Virus record (IMG/VR): IMGVR_UViG_3300045974_000549
Coordinates: 1 to 64,000 of that record
Length of the DNA stretch: 64,000 nt
Source of the DNA: a virus
Direction: 5' to 3' (one strand)
The position numbers were made by a program, and so were the translations under genes. Under the pieces are notes generated by a model. It was not told where the DNA came from, did no database searches, and saw only the letters and a list, made by a program, of their open reading frames with translations. This document shows positions 8,853 to 18,618 of the stretch, piece by piece (the stretch's first letter is position 1; each line of letters opens with the position of its first letter).

Positions 8853-10952
8853 ATGGCAACAACGAACTTTATTATTAATCCGTCAAGTGTAAGCATGGAA
8901 GAGATTAGAACAGACATCAAGACTTATCTTGATTCTGCCCCTGATTCTCTAAAATGGAAAGACTACTTTGCTACGGGTTCAGGCAAAACTTTAATTGACC
9001 TTATTGCTGGTCTTGGTGCGTTCTTATCTTATAATATCATTACTGGTAGAAGAGAAAACTACTTACCATATGTACAAAATAGGTCATCAGCTCTTGGTAT
9101 TTCCGAGGCTCTTGGTTATTCTGCATTCCGTGGGAGAAACGCCACTCTTACTGTAACTGTTCTACCAACAATAACTACTATTATCACCAAATTTTCATCA
9201 ATAGGTACTGTAAAAGATCAAGATTTGCTTGTTTTAGAAGATACCCCACTTGTTGCTGGTGTAGCTGTGTCTATTCCAGTGGTAATTGGTACTGTTTACT
9301 CAGAATCACAAACAGTAACCACTACCGGACCTGCAGTGTTTAGATTTACAAAAACTGGAGTGTCACAAGACGTTCGAGTATTTTTAAATAGCACTGAAAT
9401 TGGTATATCAGAACACGTACTTGATTTAATGAACGAAAAATTCACTATTTTATCTAATGTGTATGGATCAGCTAACGTATCTTACTTAAACCTTGATTCT
9501 TTTGCTGTAAAATACAACATTGGTGATGTAGTTACTCTTTATTGGGTTGGACTTGTAGATACTCAGTTTTCTTCTACCGATCTTAAATTTGATTATGGTA
9601 CATTAACATCTTTTGTGATAAATGAGAATTTTAAGGCAGTAGAAACTACAAGTTCTATCCAAGTTAACGCTCCACTTTTTAATGAAACACAATTCATTAT
9701 TCGTGGACGAGATGACTATATGAAAACATTTAGATTGCTAAATGTTGGTATAGTGGATACTTCGTACACAGATATTTCAGCTGCGTTAGTAGATTTGAGT
9801 TATGTGCAACAAGGCGGATGCCTATTTGCAAATTCAGAACTTAATCAATTCGTAAGTCAACTTGCTCTTTTTAGACCAATGGGACTTAAACCACCAACAA
9901 TTTCTCATCCAAACATTTCTTTTTTGAATTTGAATGTTGGAGTAAAAGTAAGTAGTTCTTCTGGAAACCCATCTACAGATGTGGGAACAGTAATCGCTGC
10001 AAAAGAAAATTTACTCGGTGCTCAAGTAGTAATAGATGACCTTGAGAATGCAATCGAAAGATACTCATATATTAAAATTGCAAGGGTTAGCATTGCTGGT
10101 GATACTTGGCAAGCAAGCCATTCTTATCGATATGGTAGACATGTCAAGTCGTCTCCTGATAATGGGCTTGTGTACAAGATGATTGGTTATACTCACGATA
10201 GTGGGACAATTGAACCTACTTGGCCATCAGCTTTACCTTTTTCACAAACAGTTGATGATAATAAGCTTCAATGGTGCATGGTGAACTTAGATATTATTTG
10301 TCCACCAATTACCCCATCTGTTTGGCAAGCTAGCCATGGATACAAAATGGGTGACATCATAATACCAACCAGTGGAGCAGTAGTAATCACTGGTATTAAC
10401 GTTGGTTTCCAAGTATGTGGTATTGTTAATAAGTCAAAATCAGACACACCTGCAGTAGCATCTACATTCACTTATACTGGTGCCACAGTAGCTCATGCTA
10501 CTTATGACGGGCACTTATTTGTTGCTTGCTTTGCGGGGTCTGCTGGTAACTTAATTTCATTAGTATTTGACGGAGTAATGACTGTTCAACAGGTAGTAGA
10601 CGTTTGGAATACAGCAAATCCTACTAACTGTGTGAAGTTTTATCCATTATCCGCAGCTACCCATGTATGCCCAGCAGGTTCGGTTACACTTACTGATGGT
10701 AATAACTCAAGTTCTATCGGATTTACCGCGCAAACTGCAGGTTCTAACGGTAACAACATCAACCTAACTTTTGACGGATTTACTACTGCAGCGGACGCAG
10801 CTACAGCTTATAACGCATCACACCCAACAAATCAAGTTATGGCAGTAAGCACTAAGATACTTCCTATATCAACATCGATACAGCTTGAGGGTGGAGCAGT
10901 AATCATTTCTGGAGAACCTGCATGGCCAGGGTCTATTAATCCACCATGCTAA
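8853..10952 (+). CDS. Baseplate wedge protein, gp6/J-like, with C-terminal surface modules
   Basis: A 699-residue protein. The first 400 residues resemble the baseplate J/gp6 family (helical start with FATGSGKTLIDLIAGL, then beta-rich part). After residue 410 it carries modules that look like accessory surface domains: a WQASHSYRYG...EPTWP module, a second WQASHGYKMGD half-module, and two copies of a short module with GNLISLVFDG or GNNINLTFDG. It stops at GEPAWPGSINPPC, in the middle of what should be another W-module whose second half opens the next gene. The gene seems to have been split there. Confidence 0.7.
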   Translation: MATTNFIINPSSVSMEEIRTDIKTYLDSAPDSLKWKDYFATGSGKTLIDLIAGLGAFLSYNIITGRRENYLPYVQNRSSALGISEALGYSAFRGRNATLTVTVLPTITTIITKFSSIGTVKDQDLLVLEDTPLVAGVAVSIPVVIGTVYSESQTVTTTGPAVFRFTKTGVSQDVRVFLNSTEIGISEHVLDLMNEKFTILSNVYGSANVSYLNLDSFAVKYNIGDVVTLYWVGLVDTQFSSTDLKFDYGTLTSFVINENFKAVETTSSIQVNAPLFNETQFIIRGRDDYMKTFRLLNVGIVDTSYTDISAALVDLSYVQQGGCLFANSELNQFVSQLALFRPMGLKPPTISHPNISFLNLNVGVKVSSSSGNPSTDVGTVIAAKENLLGAQVVIDDLENAIERYSYIKIARVSIAGDTWQASHSYRYGRHVKSSPDNGLVYKMIGYTHDSGTIEPTWPSALPFSQTVDDNKLQWCMVNLDIICPPITPSVWQASHGYKMGDIIIPTSGAVVITGINVGFQVCGIVNKSKSDTPAVASTFTYTGATVAHATYDGHLFVACFAGSAGNLISLVFDGVMTVQQVVDVWNTANPTNCVKFYPLSAATHVCPAGSVTLTDGNNSSSIGFTAQTAGSNGNNINLTFDGFTTAADAATAYNASHPTNQVMAVSTKILPISTSIQLEGGAVIISGEPAWPGSINPPC

Positions 10953-10962
10953 GGAGTAAGTA

Positions 10963-11295
10963 ATGGCTAATACATACGTAGAAGACGGAGATATCCTTTG
11001 GCTAGCTATCAACAAGGTGGGAAATCCACCCGTTTGGCAGCAAGGCACTATATACAACATTGGTGACGTGGTAGTACCAGTGAACCCCGATTCTGGACAA
11101 ACAAACCTCGCGTTCCAATGCGTCGGGTTTCTTGGAAAGAGTGCAGCAGTCCAGCCCGTTTTCCCTACTGTTGGTGGAAACACTATAGTGGATGGGGGAG
11201 TTATATGGAAGGCTGTAGACCCTATTGCTAATCCGGATAAGCTTGCGTACAACGAATATTATGTAATTGAACAAAGTGTGACAATAAACCCATGA
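10963..11295 (+). CDS. Small W-module protein, probable split-off C-terminus of the gp6/J-like gene
   Basis: A 110-residue protein beginning YVEDGDILWLAI, the second half of the W-module interrupted at the end of the upstream gene, followed by a complete WQQGTIYNIGDVV...DGGVIWKAV module. The two genes are in different frames, yet this one has a good site (AAGGAG) and ATG, so it is probably translated separately. Such modules often lie on phage surface proteins and may bind carbohydrate, but this is only an inference. Confidence 0.6.
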   Translation: MANTYVEDGDILWLAINKVGNPPVWQQGTIYNIGDVVVPVNPDSGQTNLAFQCVGFLGKSAAVQPVFPTVGGNTIVDGGVIWKAVDPIANPDKLAYNEYYVIEQSVTINP

Positions 11296-11909
11296 GTTTG
11301 AATTTTAACAAATCTACCTTTACCAGCATCGACGCTATTCCTGAGAATCTCAGGAGCCTAGAACTTTATCCAAAAGTTACTGGTATGATTGATCATATAG
11401 TAAAAAACTATGCTAAAGAATGGGAAGATGTAAAATACAAATACAGAGGTCCAGATATCGTCCGTGATGAAGTGGTTAAAAATATTATCACAGAACTTGG
11501 TTTCAGTTATATATCAGATGTAATGGATACATTAACTAATATTGAATTTAATACTTTACTTCAATTTATTTCTCTAGTTAGTTTACTTAAGGGTTCTAGG
11601 TCAGGGTTAGAGTTAATCTTAAAACTCCTTCGGTTTGAATATGTAATTAAAGAGTGGTGGGAGCAAGTACCGGAAAGTGACGTTTACACATTTGAAATTG
11701 TCATTATTATGGATTCTAACATCGTTCCGGACGTGCAAAAGACTTTGGACAAAGTGAAGATATTTGCAAGGGCATACGTGTTTCCAGTTATGCAAAACGT
11801 AGATTTCCAATTCAGCTTAGCTGTTGGATCAAGAAATATTACTACCGCTGGATTTTTCAAACCAATGTACTCAACAGACTCCGTAATTCAAATTATGGGT
11901 AGAATTTAG
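11292..11909 (+). CDS. Tail protein I-like baseplate protein
   Basis: A 205-residue protein. The opening with IPENLRSLELYPKVTGMIDH, followed by KGSRSGLELILKLL and the WWEQVP stretch, agrees with the phage tail protein I family (P2 gpI), which links the baseplate to the tail fibre and is encoded right between J and the fibre gene H in P2-type phages. The same order is seen here (gp6/J-like, this gene, fibre). The start overlaps the stop of the preceding gene (ATGA). Confidence 0.65.
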   Translation: MSLNFNKSTFTSIDAIPENLRSLELYPKVTGMIDHIVKNYAKEWEDVKYKYRGPDIVRDEVVKNIITELGFSYISDVMDTLTNIEFNTLLQFISLVSLLKGSRSGLELILKLLRFEYVIKEWWEQVPESDVYTFEIVIIMDSNIVPDVQKTLDKVKIFARAYVFPVMQNVDFQFSLAVGSRNITTAGFFKPMYSTDSVIQIMGRI

Positions 11910-11923
11910 CAAGGAAAAATATT

Positions 11924-14900
11924 GTGGCTATTTCAGGCGTATTTACCAATATAGGCGTTGCTAAGGCTCAAGAGGCTCAAAGCAATCAAGGATTCAAAAT
12001 CTACCCGACCGATTTTTCAGTGTCGGATGTTGCAGGTACATTAGACCCTGCTCGTACAACTCCCAATGTGGAATGGTTTTCTGCACCAATTTCATCAAGA
12101 GTAGTGATAGATTCAAACACAATTAAGTTTATCTGTACAATACCACCAGGGGCAATGGGTGTATCTCGTACTGTGAGAGAGATTTACATTAAAGGTGTAG
12201 ACTCTTTGTCAGTGCCTTTCATCTTCGTCATTGGACAACCGTCGTCTCCTATTGAGTACAATCCATCGGGTTCACTTACATTAGAACTCCAAATCGCACT
12301 TACAAATGCTGATTTATCTTCTATTATTAACTTTCAATTCACACAAGCCACAGAAATTGCTGAACATAATACCAGTCCAAACGCACACTCAGAAATTGTG
12401 GCCGCAATTAATAAAGCAGGTATTTACTATAACCAAGGTGCTGGACCTGAACCATTCAAATACAGAGGTCAATCATTTGACGAAAAAGCTGAATGGGACG
12501 GAGTAAAAGCTACTGCTGCTTATAGTGGAGTTACTTGGACTGCTGATCACCAAGGAACAGATGGTAATGCAATTGTACTTTTATTTGATGGAGTTAAAAC
12601 TACCGACCAAGTAAGAGCTGCATGGAATAACACAAATCCATTCAACTCAGTTTCTCATAATGGTACTGGTAGCGAAATTCATGCATCAAATTCATTATCA
12701 CTTTCCGGTGGTACTTTACTGGTTTCTAATAAAGATGCAGTATATAAAGATGTAGATGGTATTTACAAAAGAGCAATAGCTGATGGAACAATCCGTTCTA
12801 AAGTTATAGGTTTTGCTGATTTTGATACACCAATCAAAAGAATTGTAAGAACTTCAGGTTTTATTACTAAAACCACTACTGGATTTGTAGCGGGGGACAA
12901 CATATTCTTGTCATCCACTACACCAGGTGCTATTACTGGTGTATCTACTTCTGTTCAAATGGGATTTGTAGTTTCTACTGACTTAGTTCTTATCGGTACT
13001 GGTGGTGGAAGTAGTGGAGCTGCAGCAGATTTTGATGCTATTGTGTCTAATTCTCTTGGGTTCAAAAGATACTCAACTACTCAATTAGCAATTACTGCTG
13101 CACCTGATGGTGGTCGTATCCTAGTTGATAAGCTTGAGTCTATCCAAACTATGATTGACACTCAGAATAAAAGACTTGATATCTATTTTAATGGACCTGA
13201 AGCCGGATGGACCAAATATTTAGGTACAGCAGAAAAACAACATATTTCATTTTCTTCAGTACCCACATCTGGTACTTGGAGAATCGAATGGAACAGTCAA
13301 CAAACTACTGATCTTGCTTGGAATGCATCGACAACTGCGATTGCAAATGCTATTAATTTGCTTTCCGGACCAGGGCTTCCAGTAACAGTTACAGGATCTT
13401 ATGCAGCAGGATTTGATATTGAGTGGTCAAGTCTTCTTGATGTTCCTCAAATTACATTTAATCATGCTGGTACTAACCAAATTGAACGAGTTGCATTTTC
13501 AGACACACCTGATAACGGTACTGCAAGATTTTCATATAATGGAAATGAAACACACAACTTAGCATGGAATGATGATGCAGCACTTTTTAGTGTTTATTTA
13601 AATGAAACTACTGGTATTAACAATGTTGGGGTATCAGGTTCTTTTGGACTTAAGTATTTTGATATCGAGTGGTCAGGAATAGATGGTAAATCACCAAGAT
13701 CGACTCTTGCTAACGTAGCAGACACACTTACTAAAGGCGTAACACCAGTTACTGTTGGAATTACTGTCACTCAACAAGGGGTTTACCCAGCGTCTAATCT
13801 TAAGGCATCAGCTACTCCAATTGCTATTACCGTACAAACGCTTGTTGGTGGTAGCGTAGTTGGACCTGGTACTTGTATTCAAGTAACTAAAGATTACACA
13901 AGATTTGTAGGACTTGGATTGATGCAAAACTTCGACACTGGTATTGACTTAAATGGTCATATTGGTGTAGATGTCGAGATGGAATTCAATAATACGGTAC
14001 TCCCTATTAGCAACACTGGCCTTATCCCAGGCAGAGACTACCATACAGAAAAATCATTTGGTATTACTCAACAAAAATTGCACACAGTGGGAACATGGGG
14101 AGACCATGCTACGCTTTGGGATGCAGTAGCAGCAGCGGATGTTGGGGATAAAATTGTAGTGATGTCTGATCAGACATTAACTACTAATCAAACGATCAAC
14201 AAAGAACTTGAAATCATATTTACTCACGGAGCACAGATTAACTGTCCGGTGCATTTGTCCGGAGCCTTAATCACTCTTGGTACTCGTGTTCGTACTAGAT
14301 ATATGAAACTAGTAGTTACTGGTACCGGATCATTTGATACTGGTTTCTTACTTACTGGTTCTCGTGGATATCATGAAGATCTTACATTAGAACTCTCTCA
14401 TGTGGCCACTATAATGACCAATTGTTTTGAGTTAGGGTCTGGAGCTATGGCAATTTATTGTCATGGTATGATGGCTTGGGGATCGGCTACATTTACAAAT
14501 GGAATTCTTAACACTTCAAATTATGCATCTCATGATATTGTAATTAGAGATGTAGACAGTGGTAGAATTTATTCTGCAGTAGGCACTTATTCCCCTAAAC
14601 TTGAACAAGCTTCGGGGGTAGTTGATGGTGTTAACGCAGTTTTCACCACTACTGCAATTCCAGTAGATGCTATGTCTACTCTGGTTATGGTAGACTCTTT
14701 ACCTAGATTTCCAGGTATTCATTACAATTTCGTTGGTAATGTAATAACATTTACTGCTGGTAATGAACCACCCCCAGGGGAAGACGTTTGGGTTTGGTAC
14801 CTGATTAATGGGGTATCGTTCATAACTAACCCTAAACATTTTGAAGTACAAGATCATGGGGTAACAGTAACTTATAACACCAGATACTTAAATTTTGGTG

Positions 14901-15169
14901 CCGGATTCTCGGTAACACAAGATTCTTCGGAAAAAGTTACTATGAACATTGTTGGGGATGTGTCAGAAACTCCAACAGGGTCTATCAATGGGGTAAACAC
15001 TCAGTTTACACTAGCCCATACACCAATTTCTAAAGTAGCTACTAAAGTATCAGTTAATGGATTATATATTAAAAACTCTACGTGGACACTTAGTGGAAGC
15101 GTAATTACTCTGGGTTTTGCACCAGCGGCAGGATCAGATATAGAAGTGAATTATGCGTATAGTTCATAA
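11924..15169 (+). CDS. Long tail fibre protein with N-terminal tail-collar fibre domain
   Basis: A 1081-residue protein. Residues about 5-145 match the tail-collar fibre N-terminal domain that attaches P2-type fibres to the baseplate (VREIYIKGVDSL, then EYNPSGSLTLELQIALTNAD). Further on are one copy of the GNAIVLLFDG module shared with the gp6-like protein, two tandem beta domains with LAWN...FDIEWS (about 445-565), a beta-helix-like middle, and two C-terminal Ig-like units with VDGVNAVFT and INGVNTQFTL. The start is GTG preceded by AAGGAAAAA. It likely contributes to host contact. Confidence 0.75.
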   Translation: MAISGVFTNIGVAKAQEAQSNQGFKIYPTDFSVSDVAGTLDPARTTPNVEWFSAPISSRVVIDSNTIKFICTIPPGAMGVSRTVREIYIKGVDSLSVPFIFVIGQPSSPIEYNPSGSLTLELQIALTNADLSSIINFQFTQATEIAEHNTSPNAHSEIVAAINKAGIYYNQGAGPEPFKYRGQSFDEKAEWDGVKATAAYSGVTWTADHQGTDGNAIVLLFDGVKTTDQVRAAWNNTNPFNSVSHNGTGSEIHASNSLSLSGGTLLVSNKDAVYKDVDGIYKRAIADGTIRSKVIGFADFDTPIKRIVRTSGFITKTTTGFVAGDNIFLSSTTPGAITGVSTSVQMGFVVSTDLVLIGTGGGSSGAAADFDAIVSNSLGFKRYSTTQLAITAAPDGGRILVDKLESIQTMIDTQNKRLDIYFNGPEAGWTKYLGTAEKQHISFSSVPTSGTWRIEWNSQQTTDLAWNASTTAIANAINLLSGPGLPVTVTGSYAAGFDIEWSSLLDVPQITFNHAGTNQIERVAFSDTPDNGTARFSYNGNETHNLAWNDDAALFSVYLNETTGINNVGVSGSFGLKYFDIEWSGIDGKSPRSTLANVADTLTKGVTPVTVGITVTQQGVYPASNLKASATPIAITVQTLVGGSVVGPGTCIQVTKDYTRFVGLGLMQNFDTGIDLNGHIGVDVEMEFNNTVLPISNTGLIPGRDYHTEKSFGITQQKLHTVGTWGDHATLWDAVAAADVGDKIVVMSDQTLTTNQTINKELEIIFTHGAQINCPVHLSGALITLGTRVRTRYMKLVVTGTGSFDTGFLLTGSRGYHEDLTLELSHVATIMTNCFELGSGAMAIYCHGMMAWGSATFTNGILNTSNYASHDIVIRDVDSGRIYSAVGTYSPKLEQASGVVDGVNAVFTTTAIPVDAMSTLVMVDSLPRFPGIHYNFVGNVITFTAGNEPPPGEDVWVWYLINGVSFITNPKHFEVQDHGVTVTYNTRYLNFGAGFSVTQDSSEKVTMNIVGDVSETPTGSINGVNTQFTLAHTPISKVATKVSVNGLYIKNSTWTLSGSVITLGFAPAAGSDIEVNYAYSS

Positions 15170-15274
15170 TACAAATGCCTTACTGCGTTTTCCAAGTAAC
15201 GGCGTTTTAATACTATCCTACCAGACCAAAGTCCAGTGCCAAACATGCAATCAAAGCAGTTTTAGGAGATTACA
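15170..15274 (+). other. Short gap between fibre genes
   Basis: A 105-base gap in an otherwise closely packed operon. I see no promoter of consensus quality, no tRNA and no strong hairpin. It ends with TTAGGAG, the binding site of the next gene. Confidence 0.4.
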
Positions 15275-16084
15275 ATGAGCCAAGGAAGAATTCAAGATGC
15301 CGATATTAAAACCTCAGCTGAAGCTGGTGGTGATAGTAGAGTACCACATGATACAAAAGTTTATGTTACTAGTGAGTCTAAACTTTTATCCGATGCTCTA
15401 GCTGATGGTACAGTAGCTAAAGGTACTATTCCATTTGTTTTGACTACTCAAAGTTCAACACCTGCTGCTCCAGCTGCAGGCAAAGTAAAAGTGTATGCAA
15501 AAACTGATGGTAGAGTGTACGTACTTAATTCTTCTGGAGTAGAAACCGAACTCGGATTGGAAGAAGGATTTACACCAGAGAACATTGCTAATAAAACCAC
15601 TGATGGGACTTTTGCTGCAAACAGTGATACTTTATACCCAAGCGAAAAAGCAGCAAAAACATACTCAGACACCAAAGTACCACTTAATTATTTAGATACT
15701 GACACCGCACTTACTGCAAATTCAGATTCAAAACTTGCTACCCAAAAGGCAGCAAAAACTTATGTAGACGTTAGATCTACTCCGACTGAATACAACGCTG
15801 GTAACAGTAACACTGCACTTGCTATTAACTGGAATAACGGAGCGGTACAACATGTATCAATGACTGGAAATTGTACATTCTCTTTTAGTAACCCAGTGGT
15901 TGGATCAGTTTATGTGATGAGACTAGTACAAGACGCTATTGGTGCTCGTACTTATGCATGGCCTGGTAACGTTAAATGGCCTGCAGGTGTTGGTCCTACT
16001 GGGTCTGCAGCTAACAAAATTGATTTAGTTAACTTTTATTACGATGGCACCTATTATTATGGGTGTTACACAACAAATTATTAA
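15275..16084 (+). CDS. Tail fibre protein with shared C-terminal module
   Basis: A 269-residue fibre-like protein. The first half has repeats of the ENIANKTTDGTFAANSDTLYPS type followed by KAAKTY, a repeat typical of phage fibre shafts. The last 105 residues (from STPTEYNAGN) are paralogous to the end of the 16474-18606 protein: MTGNCTF, NPVVGSVY, LVQDAIGARTY and a final aromatic stretch. Two different shafts share one tip module, a sign of module exchange. AGGAGATTACA precedes the ATG. Confidence 0.7.
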   Translation: MSQGRIQDADIKTSAEAGGDSRVPHDTKVYVTSESKLLSDALADGTVAKGTIPFVLTTQSSTPAAPAAGKVKVYAKTDGRVYVLNSSGVETELGLEEGFTPENIANKTTDGTFAANSDTLYPSEKAAKTYSDTKVPLNYLDTDTALTANSDSKLATQKAAKTYVDVRSTPTEYNAGNSNTALAINWNNGAVQHVSMTGNCTFSFSNPVVGSVYVMRLVQDAIGARTYAWPGNVKWPAGVGPTGSAANKIDLVNFYYDGTYYYGCYTTNY

Positions 16085-16097
16085 TCGGGGAGAATAA

Positions 16098-16472
16098 ATG
16101 GCTATTTTATCCTTTACTCAAAGTCTATCCAAAAATGCGGTAGCAGGAGTTCCACAGGCAATGTCCTTGGACACTGTTGCTCTTCTTGCGTTGGCAGCAT
16201 TTAGTGGCGACGGTTACTTTAGTAATCTTAGCAACGTGAACACCATTGAATTTAGCTGGCAACACCAAACTGTGGATGCTGGAAAAACTGCGCTTTTCAT
16301 GAATAATGGAAGCAATGTTTTTTATGTAAGGGATTTCCTTAAATTTCACGCAAAATCGCATGAAGGCTCTTGGTTGTTAAAAGCTATTATTCTTCACGAT
16401 TATGACGGTGTAGCCAAGGTGATTAAGGGTTCACAACTTCCAAACGATCTTGACATAACTTTAGGAGCATAA
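16098..16472 (+). CDS. Small virion protein, paralogue of 22491-22925
   Basis: A 124-residue protein of unknown fold. Its second half, with TALFMNNGSNVF, SHEGSWLLKAIILHDYDG and the ending LPNDLDITLGA, is clearly related to the protein at 22491-22925 (TAMFENDGSNNF, SHTGDWALQSIILTDWDG). Each copy lies within the fibre cluster, so a fibre-associated or adhesin-associated role is likely. Confidence 0.55.
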   Translation: MAILSFTQSLSKNAVAGVPQAMSLDTVALLALAAFSGDGYFSNLSNVNTIEFSWQHQTVDAGKTALFMNNGSNVFYVRDFLKFHAKSHEGSWLLKAIILHDYDGVAKVIKGSQLPNDLDITLGA

Positions 16473-16473
16473 A

Positions 16474-18606
16474 ATGAAAGTATTCGGAGAATTAGAAAAA
16501 GCACAGTTAGAAAATGTAACAAGCGACGGATCTAATGACCCTAAAGGGATGATTAAATTTCGTTCGGATCTTAACAAAGCCAAAGTTTCCAACGGGTCTA
16601 CTTATAAAAAACTTGCTGATGAAGATGATTTGGCAACAAAACAAAATTCTCTTGGTTATACCGCTGAAAACGCGGCAAACAAATCAGTCTCAGCGGCTAT
16701 TACAACTGACATTGCGTCCGATACTAAATATCCGACAGTAAAGGGTATGGCTGATTGGGCACAACAAAAACTAGGATTTACAGCAGAAAACACTGCAAAT
16801 AAAGACAATGACACTGCCCTTTCTGCAGATTCTACTACCCGTTATCCAACACAACACGCGGTAAAAGCGTATGCAGATACAAAACAACCAGCGTTGGGAT
16901 TTACTGCAGAAAACGCAGCAAATAAAGGTGCAGCTAACGGCTACGCTCCTTTGGATTCAAACCAAAAAATTCCAATTGCTAACATCCCAGAAGGAGCATT
17001 GGAAAGACTTATTATTGTTGCCGACCAAGCAGCTAGATATGCATTGACTACAGCTACTGTTCACGAAGGTGATACAATTAAGCAGGTAGATACAGGTGTT
17101 CTTTATTACATCGTTGACCAAACCAAACTTAATCAAGCAGCAGGTTACGAAGTATACGCAGCTGGTACGGCAGCTGCAGTAGCATTTACTGGTATTACTG
17201 GTAAACCTACTACGTTGTCCGGTTATGGAATTACTGATGCCGAAGCTACAGTAAATAAATCAACTAATGTTGCTACTGATGCAGCTTCAGATACCAAATA
17301 TCCTTCTGTAAAAGCAGTGAAAACTTACGCAGACACCAAACAAGCAGCTTTGGGGTATACCGCTGAAAACGCGGCAAACAAATCAACCGATGGAACATTA
17401 GCTTCAAATAGCGATGTTTATTTCCCAACACAAAAAGCAGTCAAAACTTATGTGGACACAGGTTTAGGGGCAAAACAGGCTACTATAGCCTATACCACTG
17501 AGAATGTAGCTAATAAAGATACTGATAATACACTTGCCGCAAATTCCGATACCAAATATCCATCGCAAAAAGCTATTAAATCCTATGTAGACACTGGATT
17601 GGGAACAAAACAAGCGTCTCTTGGATTTACTGCAGAAAATAGTGCAAATAAAGGCGCGGCTAATGGGTATGCAGGTCTTGATTCAAACTCAAAAATTCCA
17701 ATTGCAAATATTCCAGCTGGTGCTCTTGAACGGCTGGTAGTGGTAGCTAACCAAACGGCTAGATACGCACTTACTACTGCTACAGTACATAATGGTGACA
17801 CTGTAAAACAAACAGACACCGGAATTCTTTATTACATTGTGGACGAAACTCAATTGAGTGTGGCCGCTGGTTATGAGGTATACGCCGCTGGTACAGCTGC
17901 TGCTGTTGCATGGAGTGGCATTACTAGTAAACCCACCACTCTTAGTGGTTTCGGTATTACTGATGCCGAAGCTGTAGCGAACAAATCAACATCTACAAGC
18001 TTGGGCACATCAGACACTCTTTACCCGACACAAAATGCGGTTAAATCTTATGTAGATACGGGGCTTGGTACTAAGCAAGCTACAATAGCTTATACTACCG
18101 AGAACGTAGCTAATAAATCAACTGACGGTACGTTGGCATCCAACTCTACCACTTTGTATCCTTCACAATCAGCAGTGAAAACTTATGCAGACACTAAATT
18201 ACCGTCTTCATATTTGAGCACTGACACTACGTTGGCATCAAACAGTGACGTTTTAATTCCTTCTCAAAAGGCAGTTAAAGCTTACATTGATGCAAGATCT
18301 ACTCCGGCAGAATTTAGTGCGGGTAGTAGTTCTACTGCAATTACTGTTAACTTTACAAACGGATCAGTACAAAAAGTTACCATGACTGGAAACTGTACAT
18401 TTACATTAAGCAATCCAGTAGTGGGTTCAATGTACATTCTGAAATTGGTGCAAGATGCTACTGGTTCACGAACTTATACATGGCCTGCAGCAGTTAAATG
18501 GTCAGGTGGTACTGCACCTACTGGCTCTGGTGCTAATAAAACTGATCTTATCAGCTTGTACTGGGATGGTACTAACTACTTCGGATCAGCTACACTTAAC
18601 TTCTAG
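16474..18606 (+). CDS. Repetitive tail fibre protein with an internal duplication
   Basis: A 710-residue fibre. The shaft consists of many copies of the AENAANK...SDTKYPS...KAVKTYADTK repeat. Within it a 118-codon unit (LGFTAEN to DAEA) occurs twice, encoded at 16894-17247 and 17620-17973 and carrying YYIVDxTxL and GYEVYAAGTAAAVA. The C-terminal 105 residues match the tip of the 15275-16084 fibre. It probably forms an elongated trimeric fibre. The duplication is expected to recombine, so shaft length may vary between relatives. Confidence 0.75.
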   Translation: MKVFGELEKAQLENVTSDGSNDPKGMIKFRSDLNKAKVSNGSTYKKLADEDDLATKQNSLGYTAENAANKSVSAAITTDIASDTKYPTVKGMADWAQQKLGFTAENTANKDNDTALSADSTTRYPTQHAVKAYADTKQPALGFTAENAANKGAANGYAPLDSNQKIPIANIPEGALERLIIVADQAARYALTTATVHEGDTIKQVDTGVLYYIVDQTKLNQAAGYEVYAAGTAAAVAFTGITGKPTTLSGYGITDAEATVNKSTNVATDAASDTKYPSVKAVKTYADTKQAALGYTAENAANKSTDGTLASNSDVYFPTQKAVKTYVDTGLGAKQATIAYTTENVANKDTDNTLAANSDTKYPSQKAIKSYVDTGLGTKQASLGFTAENSANKGAANGYAGLDSNSKIPIANIPAGALERLVVVANQTARYALTTATVHNGDTVKQTDTGILYYIVDETQLSVAAGYEVYAAGTAAAVAWSGITSKPTTLSGFGITDAEAVANKSTSTSLGTSDTLYPTQNAVKSYVDTGLGTKQATIAYTTENVANKSTDGTLASNSTTLYPSQSAVKTYADTKLPSSYLSTDTTLASNSDVLIPSQKAVKAYIDARSTPAEFSAGSSSTAITVNFTNGSVQKVTMTGNCTFTLSNPVVGSMYILKLVQDATGSRTYTWPAAVKWSGGTAPTGSGANKTDLISLYWDGTNYFGSATLNF
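16894..17247 (+). repeat. Fibre unit, copy 1
   Basis: A 354-base coding unit inside the fibre gene, from LGFTAENAANKGAANG to GITDAEA. Copy 2 is at 17620-17973 and has the same length. The proteins are close to identical while many third codon positions differ, which points to an old duplication under protein-level selection. Confidence 0.75.
17620..17973 (+). repeat. Fibre unit, copy 2
   Basis: Second copy of the 118-codon unit of the fibre gene. It begins LGFTAENSANKGAANG and ends GITDAEA. Equal length without gaps supports duplication of a complete structural unit. Confidence 0.75.
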
Positions 18607-18618
18607 TAGGAGACTTAA

